From: Saprospiraceae bacterium | GTDB lineage: Bacteria > Bacteroidota > Bacteroidia > Chitinophagales > Saprospiraceae | Direction: 5' to 3' | DNA: 33,603 nt | NCBI GenBank assembly: GCA_029212405.1 | Contig: JARGNR010000065.1 | Location: forward strand, 1 to 33,603 | In this document: in pieces, positions 15,883-23,960 of the stretch | How the letters are laid out: every line of letters starts with the position of its first letter | Numbering within the stretch: the first letter of the stretch is position 1 | Position numbers and translations under genes: made by a program | Notes under the pieces: generated by a model | Told to the model about the DNA's origin: nothing | Database searches by the model: none | The model's input: only the letters and a program-made list of their open reading frames with translations

Positions 15883-16422
15883 CTATTGTAAATTCAGTTG
15901 CCAAGAAACACCAAATTGATCTTCAATAAATCCAAATTTTTGACTAAAACCATAATTATTCAAGGGCATCATAATTTTTCCATTTTCGGATAGTCTAGTG
16001 AATAACTGTTCAAGTTCACTCTCGCTCGCACATTCCACATAATTCGAAACTGCTGGGGTAAAACCCCATTCATGTATTGGCGGACTGTCGCTGCACATAA
16101 ATAAATTTCCATTCAATTGAAATGTGGCATGCATTATTGTTCCTTCTTTTCCAGGTCCTTCCTTTCCCCAACGTTTAATATTAATAATTCTGGAATTGTC
16201 AAACAGCTCAATGTAAAAGTTCATTGCTTGTTCTGCATCTTCTTTTTGAAATGTCAAGAATGTAGCGATTTGTCCTTTGGCTTCATTTGAATTTTCTGTA
16301 GTTGACCTGATGAGTTCAGATCGCAAGTGACTTATTTCCTCTCCTTTTTTATTTTTTTGCTTTAAGTCAGAACAACTGAAAGTAAGTAATGCGATAAACA
16401 ATATTGTCGCAATTTTTTTCAT
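15883..16422 (-). CDS. PhnB-like VOC-superfamily domain on a lipoprotein
   Basis: ATG start, 179 residues. MKKIATILFIALLTFSC is a lipoprotein signal with Cys17. Residues about 50-178 are a PhnB/3-demethylubiquinone methyltransferase-like domain of the vicinal oxygen chelate fold. It shows IATFLTFQKEDAEQAMNFY, then FDNSRIINIKRWGKEGPG, HATFQLNGNLFMCSD, FTPAVSNYVEC and FGFIEDQFGVSWQL, in the order seen in cytosolic PhnB-like proteins. These folds bind small ligands or metals; the true enzymatic role of most members is unknown. The unusual point is the lipoprotein signal, which would put the domain in the periplasm or on the outer membrane. The upstream gap carries the TTTTAGCAGAA element. Confidence 0.85.
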   Translation of the reverse strand: MKKIATILFIALLTFSCSDLKQKNKKGEEISHLRSELIRSTTENSNEAKGQIATFLTFQKEDAEQAMNFYIELFDNSRIINIKRWGKEGPGKEGTIMHATFQLNGNLFMCSDSPPIHEWGFTPAVSNYVECASESELEQLFTRLSENGKIMMPLNNYGFSQKFGFIEDQFGVSWQLNLQ

Positions 16423-16455
16423 ACTATATGTTTTAGTTTCTTTTTACAACTAACA

Positions 16456-16489
16456 TTCTGCTAAAACTACACTTCAAATCAGGTTATGC
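16456..16489 (-). repeat. Intergenic element GCATAAC ... TTTTAGCAGAA
   Basis: On the minus strand GCATAAC (16483-16489) is followed, after 16 bases including TTTGAAGTG, by TTTTAGCAGAA (16456-16466) and then TGTTAG. Related sites occur at 23325-23350 and 25491-25529. It lies 34 bases upstream of the VOC lipoprotein start. Confidence 0.4.
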
Positions 16490-16506
16490 AGGATCAGCAA
16501 TAGTTT

Positions 16507-16884
16507 CTACTTTTTTTCTTTACGCAAAATTTTCTCCATTTTACGACCTTTCGCCAATTCATCAATCAGCTTTTCCATTTGTCTACATTGTTTGTACAGC
16601 TCAAATTCCTCCTCTATTTCTTCTATTCGATAACCACAAACGACTCCTTTAATCATGTATTCGTTTGGATGTATGTTGGCTTTTTGAAAAAATGTCCTAA
16701 ACGTTGCTTTTTCATCTATCAATGCTTGTAGAGCATCTTGATCAAAACCAGTATACCATTTAATTACTTGGTCGAGTTCTTCTTTAGTTTTACCGTTTTT
16801 TACCAATCTATTCAGGTACAGTGGATAAATGGATGCAAATATCATATTGGCTACCTTTTCATTTTTTTCGGCTGTAACTTTCAT
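16507..16884 (-). CDS. DUF2200 family protein
   Basis: ATG start, 125 residues, no signal peptide. The sequence follows the DUF2200 (COG5626) pattern closely: NMIFASIYPLYLNRLVKNGKT near the start, then ELDQVIKWYTGFDQDAL, a central FRTFFQKANIHPN, the signature KGVVCGYRIEEIEE, and LIDELAKGRKMEKILR at the end. The family is a widespread small cytosolic protein with no assigned biochemical role, and this copy has the normal length. A possible SD-free start and 80-base gaps on both sides make it a single-gene unit. Confidence 0.88.
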   Translation of the reverse strand: MKVTAEKNEKVANMIFASIYPLYLNRLVKNGKTKEELDQVIKWYTGFDQDALQALIDEKATFRTFFQKANIHPNEYMIKGVVCGYRIEEIEEEFELYKQCRQMEKLIDELAKGRKMEKILRKEKK

Positions 16885-16963
16885 GTTTATGTTAATTTTT
16901 ATTTGATTTTAAGTTGATTGTTGCTTTTACCATTCTGATTGTTCCCTTCCATTTTCATATTCA

Positions 16964-17464
16964 TTAATTTGGTCTGGTTAAATCAATAATATGATATTGA
17001 TTTTTCGTTTCTACAAAATACCATCCCGAAAATATTTTGTCGTATCTCATCTTCATTGCGGATTGAAATGTTTTTTCTTTAAGCAATATATCAAGATTTG
17101 AACTAAGTGTTTTCAATTCATATTCTAAATTTTCTTTTGATATGGGAAGGTACCGACCATCACACAAATCTGAGTTTCCCGATTCTCCTCTACGTACAAG
17201 TTCTGAAATTCCAGCAATCCAAAATTCGAAAGCACTTTTAAATTCTTTTTTGGCTGCACTACAAATATAAACTTCTCTTTTTTTCTCTATTTCTAGCTTT
17301 ACATCTGCAGAAACTTTATTCTTAGGGTAATTTTTCAAGTCTTTTGCAGAGAATATTCTGTACGGGTAGTAATCTTTATTGTCATTCCTTTTTTTACCAT
17401 GTATTAATTTGTTTGTCTTCCATTTGATCCAATCTAATTCTTGAAAGTCCCTGAATACGGTTGT
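16964..17464 (-). CDS. Hypothetical protein, open frame without an ATG, probably 5'-truncated
   Basis: A reading from the TTG at 17338 gives 124 residues, but the frame is open for 42 more codons to a TGA at 17465-17467. Those codons look like real protein (VFRDFQELDWIKWK, then PYRIFSAKDLKNYP) and contain no ATG or GTG. The N-terminus therefore seems to have been cut at the intergenic element at about 17465-17511. The remainder is soluble, with a helical EFKSAFEFWIAGISELVRRG and a C-terminal SGWYFVETKNQYHIIDL. No family is recognised. Confidence 0.5.
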   Translation of the reverse strand, partial: TTVFRDFQELDWIKWKTNKLIHGKKRNDNKDYYPYRIFSAKDLKNYPKNKVSADVKLEIEKKREVYICSAAKKEFKSAFEFWIAGISELVRRGESGNSDLCDGRYLPISKENLEYELKTLSSNLDILLKEKTFQSAMKMRYDKIFSGWYFVETKNQYHIIDLTRPN

Positions 17465-17467
17465 TCA

Positions 17468-17511
17468 CAATAGTAAGGATATATCGCCGCAAACACTATT
17501 ACAAGTTATGT
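17468..17511. repeat. Intergenic inverted-repeat element with a GCCGCA core
   Basis: On the minus strand ACATAAC (17505-17511) leads into TTGTAATAGTGTTTGCGGCG and a second arm ACTATT. AATAGT at 17469-17474 pairs with ACTATT at 17495-17500. Stretches with a central TGCGGC between weak inverted arms are familiar, by memory, from gene-poor spacers of Bacteroidota genomes. It sits exactly between the truncated 124/166-residue ORF and the 223-residue gene. Confidence 0.35.
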
Positions 17512-17518
17512 TCATTTT

Positions 17519-18190
17519 TTAAGTTAATACATTTCCCAAATGAAGAATTACTTTTTTGTTCTTTGATGAAAGAATAAAAATATCAAAATCCCAACCCCAA
17601 GTTGAATTCATTTCATGAAAAGGATATACTCGTTCATTTTTTTTATCTTTTGGAAAAGTTATTTTCAAAACTTCTATATCCAATGAACTAAAAAGGGCTT
17701 TTAGCAAATCAATAAAATATCTCGAATTCGACTTCCATTCTCTTAATTTTCTTTCTGATTCTTTTTCAGCAAGCTTTCCAGTTTTAAGATATTTTTCTCT
17801 TTCCTCTTTTGTCCAATCCTTATGATGTTCACTATATTTTTTGAAAGATTCGAAAATTGCATTGGCTGAAAGGTATTTGTCTGCAAACCAATTATTTAAA
17901 TTTTCTTTGAGCTCCATATCCCAATCTTTTAAAAAATGGAATTCTGCATTTTCTTTAAAAAATGTATGGTGAACTTCTTTAATTTCAACAGAGTATTTTA
18001 CCCTATCCAAGATCAAGGAAATCGCTAAGTCAACTATTTCTAAATTCTCTGCTACCTTATTTATCTCATTGATTGAATACACTTTCATTGCACCAGCATT
18101 CGACGTAGCTGTATTTTCAATTAATTGCTGAACGTACAAGTACCCTTGTAAATGTTCTATTTTAACTTCATCTTCAAATTGTGGATACAT
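17519..18190 (-). CDS. Hypothetical cytoplasmic protein
   Basis: ATG start, 223 residues, no signal peptide. It is rich in charged helices (WTKEEREKYLKTGKLAEKESE near 125-145) and aromatic residues (HFLKDWDMELKENLNNWF). The C-terminus NSTWGWDFDIFILSSKNKKVILHLG looks like two beta strands closing a domain; this WGWDFDIFI-type ending recurs in Bacteroidota proteins of unknown function, often single genes in variable regions. It may be an immunity-like or uncharacterised cassette protein, but that is only suggested by context. Confidence 0.65.
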   Translation of the reverse strand: MYPQFEDEVKIEHLQGYLYVQQLIENTATSNAGAMKVYSINEINKVAENLEIVDLAISLILDRVKYSVEIKEVHHTFFKENAEFHFLKDWDMELKENLNNWFADKYLSANAIFESFKKYSEHHKDWTKEEREKYLKTGKLAEKESERKLREWKSNSRYFIDLLKALFSSLDIEVLKITFPKDKKNERVYPFHEMNSTWGWDFDIFILSSKNKKVILHLGNVLT

Positions 18191-18315
18191 TTTTTTTATT
18201 TAATGGACATGGTTGTAATCATTAGCATAACGGCCATTAGAATTCATGCTTTTAATCATCTGTTGGGTATAAGTAATATGATGCATAATATTTCTCGGTG
18301 ACTTTATCTTTTTAT

Positions 18316-19002
18316 TTAAAAAACTCCATTCTTATTTTCACAATTTGCTCTCAAACTATCTAAAATTTCATCTTGTCGTTTGGTAATTTGAAAAAATACT
18401 TGTTCATCATAAATTTTATTTGTCTCAATATATTTTTCAATAAAATTTGCCTTGTTATCACCAAAATGTCCAAAAGCACCTCCATAAATTCCAGTAATCC
18501 TTTCTGATCCTTTAGTGTCTTTTTCTTCATCTCTAGTTGCCCAAGGTTTAGATTCTATCTCCTCTAATTCTGAATTCTGTTTTTTGATGTAGAATTTTTC
18601 GTTGACGTATCCACTCTTTAATTCACCATTAAATAAATAAATCCCATTGGAAGGAATTTCAAATTGAATTCTCCCATCTTTAATTTTGGGAACTTGTCCA
18701 CATTGCGATTCTACAACTTTAATCTTTCCTCTAAAGTTTTCTGGAATGATGTAATCTTTCTTTTGTGCGGTTGCGGTTCCAATAGCTCCGCACACCCAAT
18801 AAAATGATAGCATCAATGGATACCAAATTACAATTGGTGTTAATATCCATAGTAATTTTGATTGAATTGAATTTTTGGTGTTCAAGTAAATTAATGCTCC
18901 AATAAGGAAGGTGGGGCCACCGAAGAAAACCATCAAATACGGATTTAGACTAATTATAAGTCCAAGCGTTATCAATATTTTTCCAATCAGTAAACGTTTC
19001 AT
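18316..19002 (-). CDS. Membrane protein with a DUF6843-like extracytoplasmic domain
   Basis: ATG start, 228 residues. Three hydrophobic segments occupy the first 90 residues (about 6-24, 26-41 and 50-74). A soluble domain follows, beginning with DYIIPENFRGKIKVV and including FEIPSNGIYLFNG and NEKFYIKK. The pattern IIPENFRGK(I/V) then EIPxxGI fits DUF6843, a small beta domain of unknown role in Bacteroidota and Firmicutes membrane or lipoproteins. The rest (GGAFGHFGDNKANF) is Gly-rich. The gene stands alone, with gaps of about 105-125 bases on either side. Confidence 0.7.
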   Translation of the reverse strand: MKRLLIGKILITLGLIISLNPYLMVFFGGPTFLIGALIYLNTKNSIQSKLLWILTPIVIWYPLMLSFYWVCGAIGTATAQKKDYIIPENFRGKIKVVESQCGQVPKIKDGRIQFEIPSNGIYLFNGELKSGYVNEKFYIKKQNSELEEIESKPWATRDEEKDTKGSERITGIYGGAFGHFGDNKANFIEKYIETNKIYDEQVFFQITKRQDEILDSLRANCENKNGVF

Positions 19003-19107
19003 TTTACCTTATTTGAGACTAATGGTCAGAGTAATATTCGCATTAATGAAATATTAAACGTTCTTGTTCCCCTCTACTTCTTATATGAATTTTCGGAGCA
19101 TTTCACC

Positions 19108-19995
19108 CTATTTGAGGTGAGCATTAAAAAAATCTATGGTACGACTCCATGAAAGTTCAGCTGCTGACTTGTTATATCTAGGGGTCGTATTGTTATGAAA
19201 GCCATGGTTTACTTTTGGATAGATATATGCTTCATAATTTATATTCTTGGCTTTGAGGATGGCTTCAAAAGTGGGCCAACCAGCATTCACTCTTGTGTCT
19301 AATTCGGCATATTGCATCAATAATGGAGCTTTTATTTTTAGCGCATCTTCTTCAGCGGGTTGTCTACCATAATATGGAACAGCTGCTCCAAGTTCTGGAA
19401 TTCTTACTGCCATCATATTTGAAATCCAGCCTCCAAAACAGAATCCAACAACGCCAATTTTTCCATTGCAATCCTTATGGTTTTTAAGATACTGATAGGC
19501 TGCTATAAAATCCTCCAGCATTTCATTTCTATCCCGCTGTTTTTGTAATGCACGACCATCATCATCGTTTCCAGGGTATCCGCCAAGAGGAGTGAGGGCA
19601 TCTGGGGCTAAGCTTATAAAACCTTCCACTGCAGTTCGTCGGCCCACATCTTCGATATATGGATTTAGCCCTCTGTTTTCATGCACGACAACCACACCTG
19701 GCAATTTGGTTTTGATTTCTGCGGGTTTAGACAATAGACCTTTTATGCTTCCGCCTCCATTGGGTGAGTCATACGTAATATAGTCGGAGTGGATTCTCGG
19801 ATCATCTGGATCAATGAGTGCGGTGTCTTTATAATTGGGAGACATAAAACTTAGTAAAGAAGGAATGGTCAGACCTCCTACAGCAAAAAAAGATAGTCTT
19901 TCAATGAATTGCCTGCGCTCTAATTTATTATGAGCATAATCGTCATACAGGTCAAATAATTCTTGGCTGATGTCTTCTTTTCTAATTTTTTTCAT
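19108..19995 (-). CDS. Dienelactone hydrolase-family protein with a Tat-like leader
   Basis: ATG start, 295 residues. Catalytic residues of the DLH family are in place: Cys186 in GFCFGG, Asp233 in ELDTRVN, His264 in VNHGFHN and the supporting Glu106 in HENRG. The preceding leader has ERRQFIERLSFFAVGG (26-41), a twin-arginine motif followed by a hydrophobic segment, as in secreted DLH relatives. The leader sits unusually far in (residue 26), so export is likely but not certain. The enzyme should hydrolyse a lactone or ester; dienelactone itself is not implied. A TAGTTTTG -7-like box is at 20059-20066. Confidence 0.88.
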   Translation of the reverse strand: MKKIRKEDISQELFDLYDDYAHNKLERRQFIERLSFFAVGGLTIPSLLSFMSPNYKDTALIDPDDPRIHSDYITYDSPNGGGSIKGLLSKPAEIKTKLPGVVVVHENRGLNPYIEDVGRRTAVEGFISLAPDALTPLGGYPGNDDDGRALQKQRDRNEMLEDFIAAYQYLKNHKDCNGKIGVVGFCFGGWISNMMAVRIPELGAAVPYYGRQPAEEDALKIKAPLLMQYAELDTRVNAGWPTFEAILKAKNINYEAYIYPKVNHGFHNNTTPRYNKSAAELSWSRTIDFFNAHLK

Positions 19996-20058
19996 GTTTC
20001 AATTCATTTAAATTTTCCTGGCCTAATTTAATATAGTTAGTGATGATCAAATTACGAC

Positions 20059-20066
20059 CAAAACTA
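20059..20066 (-). promoter_or_regulatory. Possible -7 box (TAGTTTTG) for the dienelactone hydrolase gene
   Basis: The 8-mer matches TAnnTTTG and lies 64-71 bases before the ATG at 19995. No TTG is present at the expected -33 distance, so support is partial. Confidence 0.3.
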
Positions 20067-20207
20067 TTGCTGGATGTAGTTAATTATAAAGAAAGACCTT
20101 TGGCATTTGAGCTTTTGTGCTACAGCTACATTCTTTTCGTTACTAGGCTACCAATCCCACAATTTAAAAAACCTTAAACAGACCACCAAACAGACTGAAA
20201 TTTGAAT

Positions 20208-20257
20208 GCCATTTTTCTTTTTCAATTTATGAGTCGAAAAAATGGCTAAATCACTTC
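20208..20257. terminator. Inverted repeat plus GAAGTGATTT motif after the EGF-like lipoprotein gene
   Basis: GCCATTTTT at 20208-20216 pairs with AAAAATGGC at 20238-20246. The GAAGTGATTT motif (20248-20257) directly precedes the stem, six bases after the stop codon at 20263. The AT-rich 9-base stem with a 21-base loop makes a weak terminator. Confidence 0.35.
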
Positions 20258-20262
20258 AATAG

Positions 20263-21138
20263 TTAAAAAGCACGTGCCGCACGAACATGAGCGTTTATTT
20301 TCCTGCCTATCATGTGCTGAAAGCCCTCTTCATTAAAATCTGAAACCCACGCTTTAAACTTTCCAGCATCGTTGTAGACGAGCTCTGTTGAACTCCAATA
20401 AAAAACAGCCGAAAATCCTCCATGTCCATTCTCATACAAATTAGTGTTCATTAAAACCAATTCTTTTATTGAAGGTAAAAACCATTCTTCTCCGATGTCT
20501 CGACATAATTTCGCAGCGATGTCTGTGCCATTACTGGACATACAATTTTCCATTAAAATTCTATCGGTATTGATTGCCCCATCACCTATTTCTGCTCCTT
20601 CTCCATTCGGTGTTCCTTCATTCCAAGGGACATTATTTAAAAACGGAACATTGATTTCATAGCATCCCCATTCTGCTCCTGTACTTTGATCTTCGGGAGC
20701 TGCTACCATGCCCGTACCATCATCAGTATTGAGATAAAATAGGATTCCATCTTTGTACATCTTTCCATAGAGTTGTTCTAAATTCACACCTGCGTCATAT
20801 AACGTTTTAGGTGTGATGCCACCATCCAATAATGCCTGAATTTGACTCATGTCTAGCTGTTCACAATTCACTCCAAAGAACCCAGGGAGACAATTACATG
20901 TTCCATCTATACATAAACCTCCGTTTTGGCAATTTATATTTTGAGTAATACACAAATCTTCGGTTTCACAATTGAGACCTGAAAAGCCATCGGGACAATC
21001 GCAAGAACAGGTTTCTTCGTTTACTTCTCCAGTATTACAGTTGATAGTTGGACAGCTTTCATCTTTTTTACACGATTCTGTCAGAATAGTTAATAGGCTA
21101 ATGCTGAGTAGTAAGATTAGTATATTGAATCTTTTCAT
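20263..21138 (-). CDS. EGF-like domain lipoprotein with a DUF1566-like C-terminal domain
   Basis: ATG start, 291 residues. MKRFNILILLLSISLLTILTESC is a lipoprotein signal with Cys23. Two EGF-like modules follow: CSCDCPDGFSGLNCE (about 44-58), and NCQNGGLCIDGTCNC then GFFGVNCE (about 69-92). A spacer (ALLDGGITPKTLYDAG) leads to a domain with DGILFYLNTDDGTGMVAAPED, EEWFLPSIKELVLM, FYWSSTE and AHVRAARAF. This matches the DUF1566/Lcl-type C-type-lectin-like fold seen in many surface lipoproteins of Bacteroidota. The protein is probably an envelope adhesin or binding protein; no enzyme site is seen. Confidence 0.85.
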   Translation of the reverse strand: MKRFNILILLLSISLLTILTESCKKDESCPTINCNTGEVNEETCSCDCPDGFSGLNCETEDLCITQNINCQNGGLCIDGTCNCLPGFFGVNCEQLDMSQIQALLDGGITPKTLYDAGVNLEQLYGKMYKDGILFYLNTDDGTGMVAAPEDQSTGAEWGCYEINVPFLNNVPWNEGTPNGEGAEIGDGAINTDRILMENCMSSNGTDIAAKLCRDIGEEWFLPSIKELVLMNTNLYENGHGGFSAVFYWSSTELVYNDAGKFKAWVSDFNEEGFQHMIGRKINAHVRAARAF

Positions 21139-21171
21139 CTTTATTGATTTATGTTATGGTTAATCGGATTG

Positions 21172-21441
21172 TTATTGACGACTTTCTCTGAAAGTTGCTT
21201 CAAGATATGAAATCTTAAAAGGTATTTGTATTTCATCTCTACGAAAGTTCTTGATGGATTTGTTTTTGGGTTTTATTTGGTCATTCTTGATCATGTAGAT
21301 CGACAAGGCCATATCGATCAAAGCATTTTTCTGCCAGCTATAATCATTATGGCTCTTGCTAATATTGCATGCTACGTTACCAGAAAATGGTAGCGATGGA
21401 ATTCTTCCAAATCCAATCGCTAGGTAATTATTCAAGTGCAT
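21172..21441 (-). CDS. Doubtful small ORF
   Basis: An 89-codon frame from an ATG at 21441 (a TTG four codons upstream also exists). It has no signal peptide, an odd composition (KNDQIKPKNKSIKNFRRDEI) and no recognised family. It fills the 368-base gap between the CPBP protease and EGF-like lipoprotein genes, so it may be a remnant of another gene. Nothing else is visible in the gap. Confidence 0.2.
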   Translation of the reverse strand: MHLNNYLAIGFGRIPSLPFSGNVACNISKSHNDYSWQKNALIDMALSIYMIKNDQIKPKNKSIKNFRRDEIQIPFKISYLEATFRESRQ

Positions 21442-21506
21442 TAAACTTGACAATTAAACAAGCTATACATTTGTTAGGATTTTCATAAGTAGGGGAGAGC
21501 AAGCCA

Positions 21507-22316
21507 TTACTTATAACCTTTATCAGCTACCATTATTTTTTTAATTCCAATAGAAGATAATATTGCTCCAAAAATAAATAGCAACCAATAAATGAAATTG
21601 TAATTTAGTCCGTAGCTCCATTCATAGTAAGACTTTCCATAAGCTGCTAAAACCAACCAACTTAAATTGGTCAAAAAGTGTAAGATTATGGTGTAAAAAA
21701 TGTTTTTGGTTGAATTATATATTAGACAAGTTATAATCCCAAAAATAAATGTAGGTAGTAAGTTTTTATAGCTTGGTAGATGAATCAAAGAGAAACACAT
21801 ACTCGAAATCAATATTGAAACAGTTAATGATTGCTTTTTTAATATCTCGCCAAATAAAACTTTACGAAACAAGAGTTCTTCAAATAATGGAGCAAAAATC
21901 AAAACTGATATTCCGCTGTAAATAATTGACCACTTCGATATTTCAGGAAAATCTAATGGTTCCAATTCTATACCATTGAAATCGTCATAAATTCTACTAA
22001 AATCAAAGAATGGCCGGTCAAAGAATTCAAGTCCAATGGTTATCAAGAATAAATAGAGAAGGAATTTCGGATTTATTTCTTTTACCTTTTCAATTCCTTT
22101 ATTAAAGTTGAAGACAGCTCTATAAGACAAGTATAAAACTATGAAATAAGCAATTACATAAGGTATTCGATGTGTTATTCCATAATAATGAATCAGACTA
22201 CTGTCACTCAAAGAATCATAGACGGTTGGATCTAGGAATTCAAAAATTCCAAGAGCAATTAGTAAATCTAATCCTATTAGTAAGGCTGTAATTAAAAATG
22301 CTTTAAGTATGTTCAT
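21507..22316 (-). CDS. CPBP (Abi) family intramembrane metalloprotease
   Basis: ATG start, 269 residues, with about seven hydrophobic segments. The three CPBP motifs are present: FEELLFR with Glu146, Glu147 and Arg151; FSLIH with His179; and HFLTN with His213 and Asn217. These residues form the glutamate-histidine active site of the CaaX protease/bacteriocin-processing family. In bacteria members are linked to bacteriocin immunity, regulatory cleavage or unknown tasks; no bacteriocin gene lies nearby. The protein is in the inner membrane and the gene stands alone. Confidence 0.9.
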   Translation of the reverse strand: MNILKAFLITALLIGLDLLIALGIFEFLDPTVYDSLSDSSLIHYYGITHRIPYVIAYFIVLYLSYRAVFNFNKGIEKVKEINPKFLLYLFLITIGLEFFDRPFFDFSRIYDDFNGIELEPLDFPEISKWSIIYSGISVLIFAPLFEELLFRKVLFGEILKKQSLTVSILISSMCFSLIHLPSYKNLLPTFIFGIITCLIYNSTKNIFYTIILHFLTNLSWLVLAAYGKSYYEWSYGLNYNFIYWLLFIFGAILSSIGIKKIMVADKGYK

Positions 22317-22455
22317 TTATAATTCTAAGTAATACTCTTTGAATACTGTATAGACGAGTCTAGTGTCTAATGACGTTTTGTATTTGATTTCGGCTCGTTT
22401 TGTTTTCCAAGGTACTATTTTTTATTTCAACATTGCTTTGTGTTCAATTGCCCAT

Positions 22456-23310
22456 TTAAACGACCTTTCTTATTTCTAAGTGAATTAATCGACTCGTATT
22501 CACGTCCAGTCCTAGTTCTATTTCCAATTTATTCTCCCTCCGTTCAATTCTTCTTATGCTGTCCGTCTTAAATTCGAATTCTATGTGATCTCCTTCAATC
22601 GATGCAATTGCTCCACTAGTTCTTATGCCAAAATTATTAAACGTGGTTTCAATTCGATTCGTCCTTGTGAAATGTCTGTCATAATTTCCTTTTAATGTCG
22701 TAATTCTGTCTGTTATTGTGATTACTTCACCAACCTTAGAAGAAAGCCATTGCATATTTTGAATTACGTCATTTTTTAGTTTCTCAGTAAAATAGGAATG
22801 TGTAAAGTGAATCGGATTGCAGATATCCTCTAGTGTGGTAGGGTCTCCTTTATAAATCCAATATACCTTGCCGTTTGAATCTCTTTTTGCTTTCCAATGG
22901 TAATTTAAATTTTCGTTTTTATAGTTCCCAGTATATGGTGGTAAATGAATGTCAACATTGGCTTCGTAGACTTCTGGAATTCGTTTGAAAAAGTTTTCAA
23001 ATTTCTGTATCCACTCTTGTAGATCTTCTTCGATTTGTTTGACTGACATCGAGAAATGAATCATGGCTGAACTATAGGATATCTGAACTGGGTTTGCATC
23101 TTTGGATATTGGTTTTGAAAGGGCAAATATGTCTTTAGGCAAAAAAGGCCAATGGTCGTTTTCAAGATTTGGCAACGTATCGATTACTGATTCTATTTGA
23201 TGAATAGCTTCTTCATCCCAAAGCATCTTATGACTCGCGATATATCCTGATATTTTACTTTCAAATCCCAAAATTTCATATTTTTTATTGATGATTACCG
23301 TCTCGCACAA
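22456..23310 (-). CDS. Hypothetical cytoplasmic protein starting at TTG
   Basis: The 284-residue frame begins at a TTG immediately after an in-frame TAA, so either TTG is the start or the original start was lost; the next ATG is at 23226 (residue 29). The protein has no signal peptide. Visible features are a Trp/Pro-rich part (NDHWPFLPKDIF), a helical segment (VKQIEEDLQEWIQKFENFF) and a C-terminal half of beta strands (GEVITITDRITTLKGNYD, GDHIEFEFKTDSI). A Cys residue follows the start but no lipobox is present. No family is recognised. An intergenic element with TTTTAGCAGAA lies just upstream at 23325. Confidence 0.6.
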   Translation of the reverse strand: MCETVIINKKYEILGFESKISGYIASHKMLWDEEAIHQIESVIDTLPNLENDHWPFLPKDIFALSKPISKDANPVQISYSSAMIHFSMSVKQIEEDLQEWIQKFENFFKRIPEVYEANVDIHLPPYTGNYKNENLNYHWKAKRDSNGKVYWIYKGDPTTLEDICNPIHFTHSYFTEKLKNDVIQNMQWLSSKVGEVITITDRITTLKGNYDRHFTRTNRIETTFNNFGIRTSGAIASIEGDHIEFEFKTDSIRRIERRENKLEIELGLDVNTSRLIHLEIRKVV

Positions 23311-23324
23311 TTAACGGAACTAGC

Positions 23325-23350
23325 TTCTGCTAAAAGTGAACATTTTATGC
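23325..23350 (-). repeat. Intergenic element with TTTTAGCAGAA
   Basis: On the minus strand GCATAAAA (23343-23350) is followed, after TGTTCAC, by TTTTAGCAGAA (23325-23335) and GCTAG, ending 14 bases before the TTG of the 284-residue ORF. The layout matches the site at 16456-16489. Confidence 0.4.
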
Positions 23351-23397
23351 TTTATGACCTATTAATTTTGTGTTTATTAATTTCCATTTGAAATGTG

Positions 23398-23886
23398 TCA
23401 TTTATTTAAATCGTTAAAGTCTATGCTTGTTCCAAGGCGATCACAATAACTTTTCAGCTCTCCTTCATTTAACAGGCCAATTTTAAAACAGCGAATTAAA
23501 AATAATACGCGGAGTCTATTAATTCTCTTCTTGTTTGTTTTTTTTATTTTTTGCTCTTTGTTTTGGCAGTTTAGGTTTCTTGTAATGTTGTTCACTTAGT
23601 TCGCAAATCCCATTGCAGATATAACAATAATCAGGGATGAGTACCTTTTTTCTTCAATCCACTTTTTTTTGGCATCAAACATTTTTTCAAATCGCGTATT
23701 GTGTTCATCAAGTGCTCTAATTGAATTTACAGTTTCATCAATCCCTAAGTCAATGTTAGCAAATTGTCCCACTACCTTGTATGTTTGAAAATCTGAGAAT
23801 TTTCTTAGTTGTTCTGTGGTTAATTTTGCTCTTTCATTTGTATATATTATAATACAGTTTTTAATACATTTGGACGAATGCCACAC
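23398..23886 (-). pseudogene. Hypothetical gene split by an in-frame TAA
   Basis: Two ORFs lie back to back in the same frame: 23886-23596 (96 codons, GTG start) ends in TAA, and the very next codon is a GTG that opens 65 more codons to 23398. Read through, they make 161 codons of plausible protein: ERAKLTTEQLRKFSDFQ and DETVNSIRALDEHNTRFEKM in the first part, and then, in the second, NKKRINRLRVLFLIRCFK and GELKSYCDRLGTSIDFND. The second half looks like a genuine C-terminus. The simplest reading is a gene with a nonsense mutation; separate small proteins are possible. The GTG start falls inside the inverted repeat at 23884-23947. Confidence 0.5.
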
Positions 23887-23947
23887 AATGGTATCGAGTA
23901 TTCAGGTATGTCCGCTTTTGTTGACAATGAATGGCATGCACATTGTG
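23884..23947. repeat. Inverted repeat CACAATG ... CATTGTG
   Basis: CACAATG at 23884-23890 pairs exactly with CATTGTG at 23941-23947, with 50 bases between. It lies between the split ORF and the amidohydrolase stop codon (23951-23953) and overlaps one arm of the direct repeat that flanks the amidohydrolase gene. Confidence 0.4.
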
Positions 23948-23960
23948 CTCCTATCGTGAT
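23945..23960. repeat. Direct repeat, copy 1 (3' side of the amidohydrolase gene)
   Basis: GTGCTCCTATCGTGAT here matches GTGCTATCGTGAT at 24968-24980, apart from a three-base insertion. This copy overlaps the stop codon of the amidohydrolase gene; the other lies just upstream of its start, so the gene is bracketed by the two copies. Confidence 0.5.
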
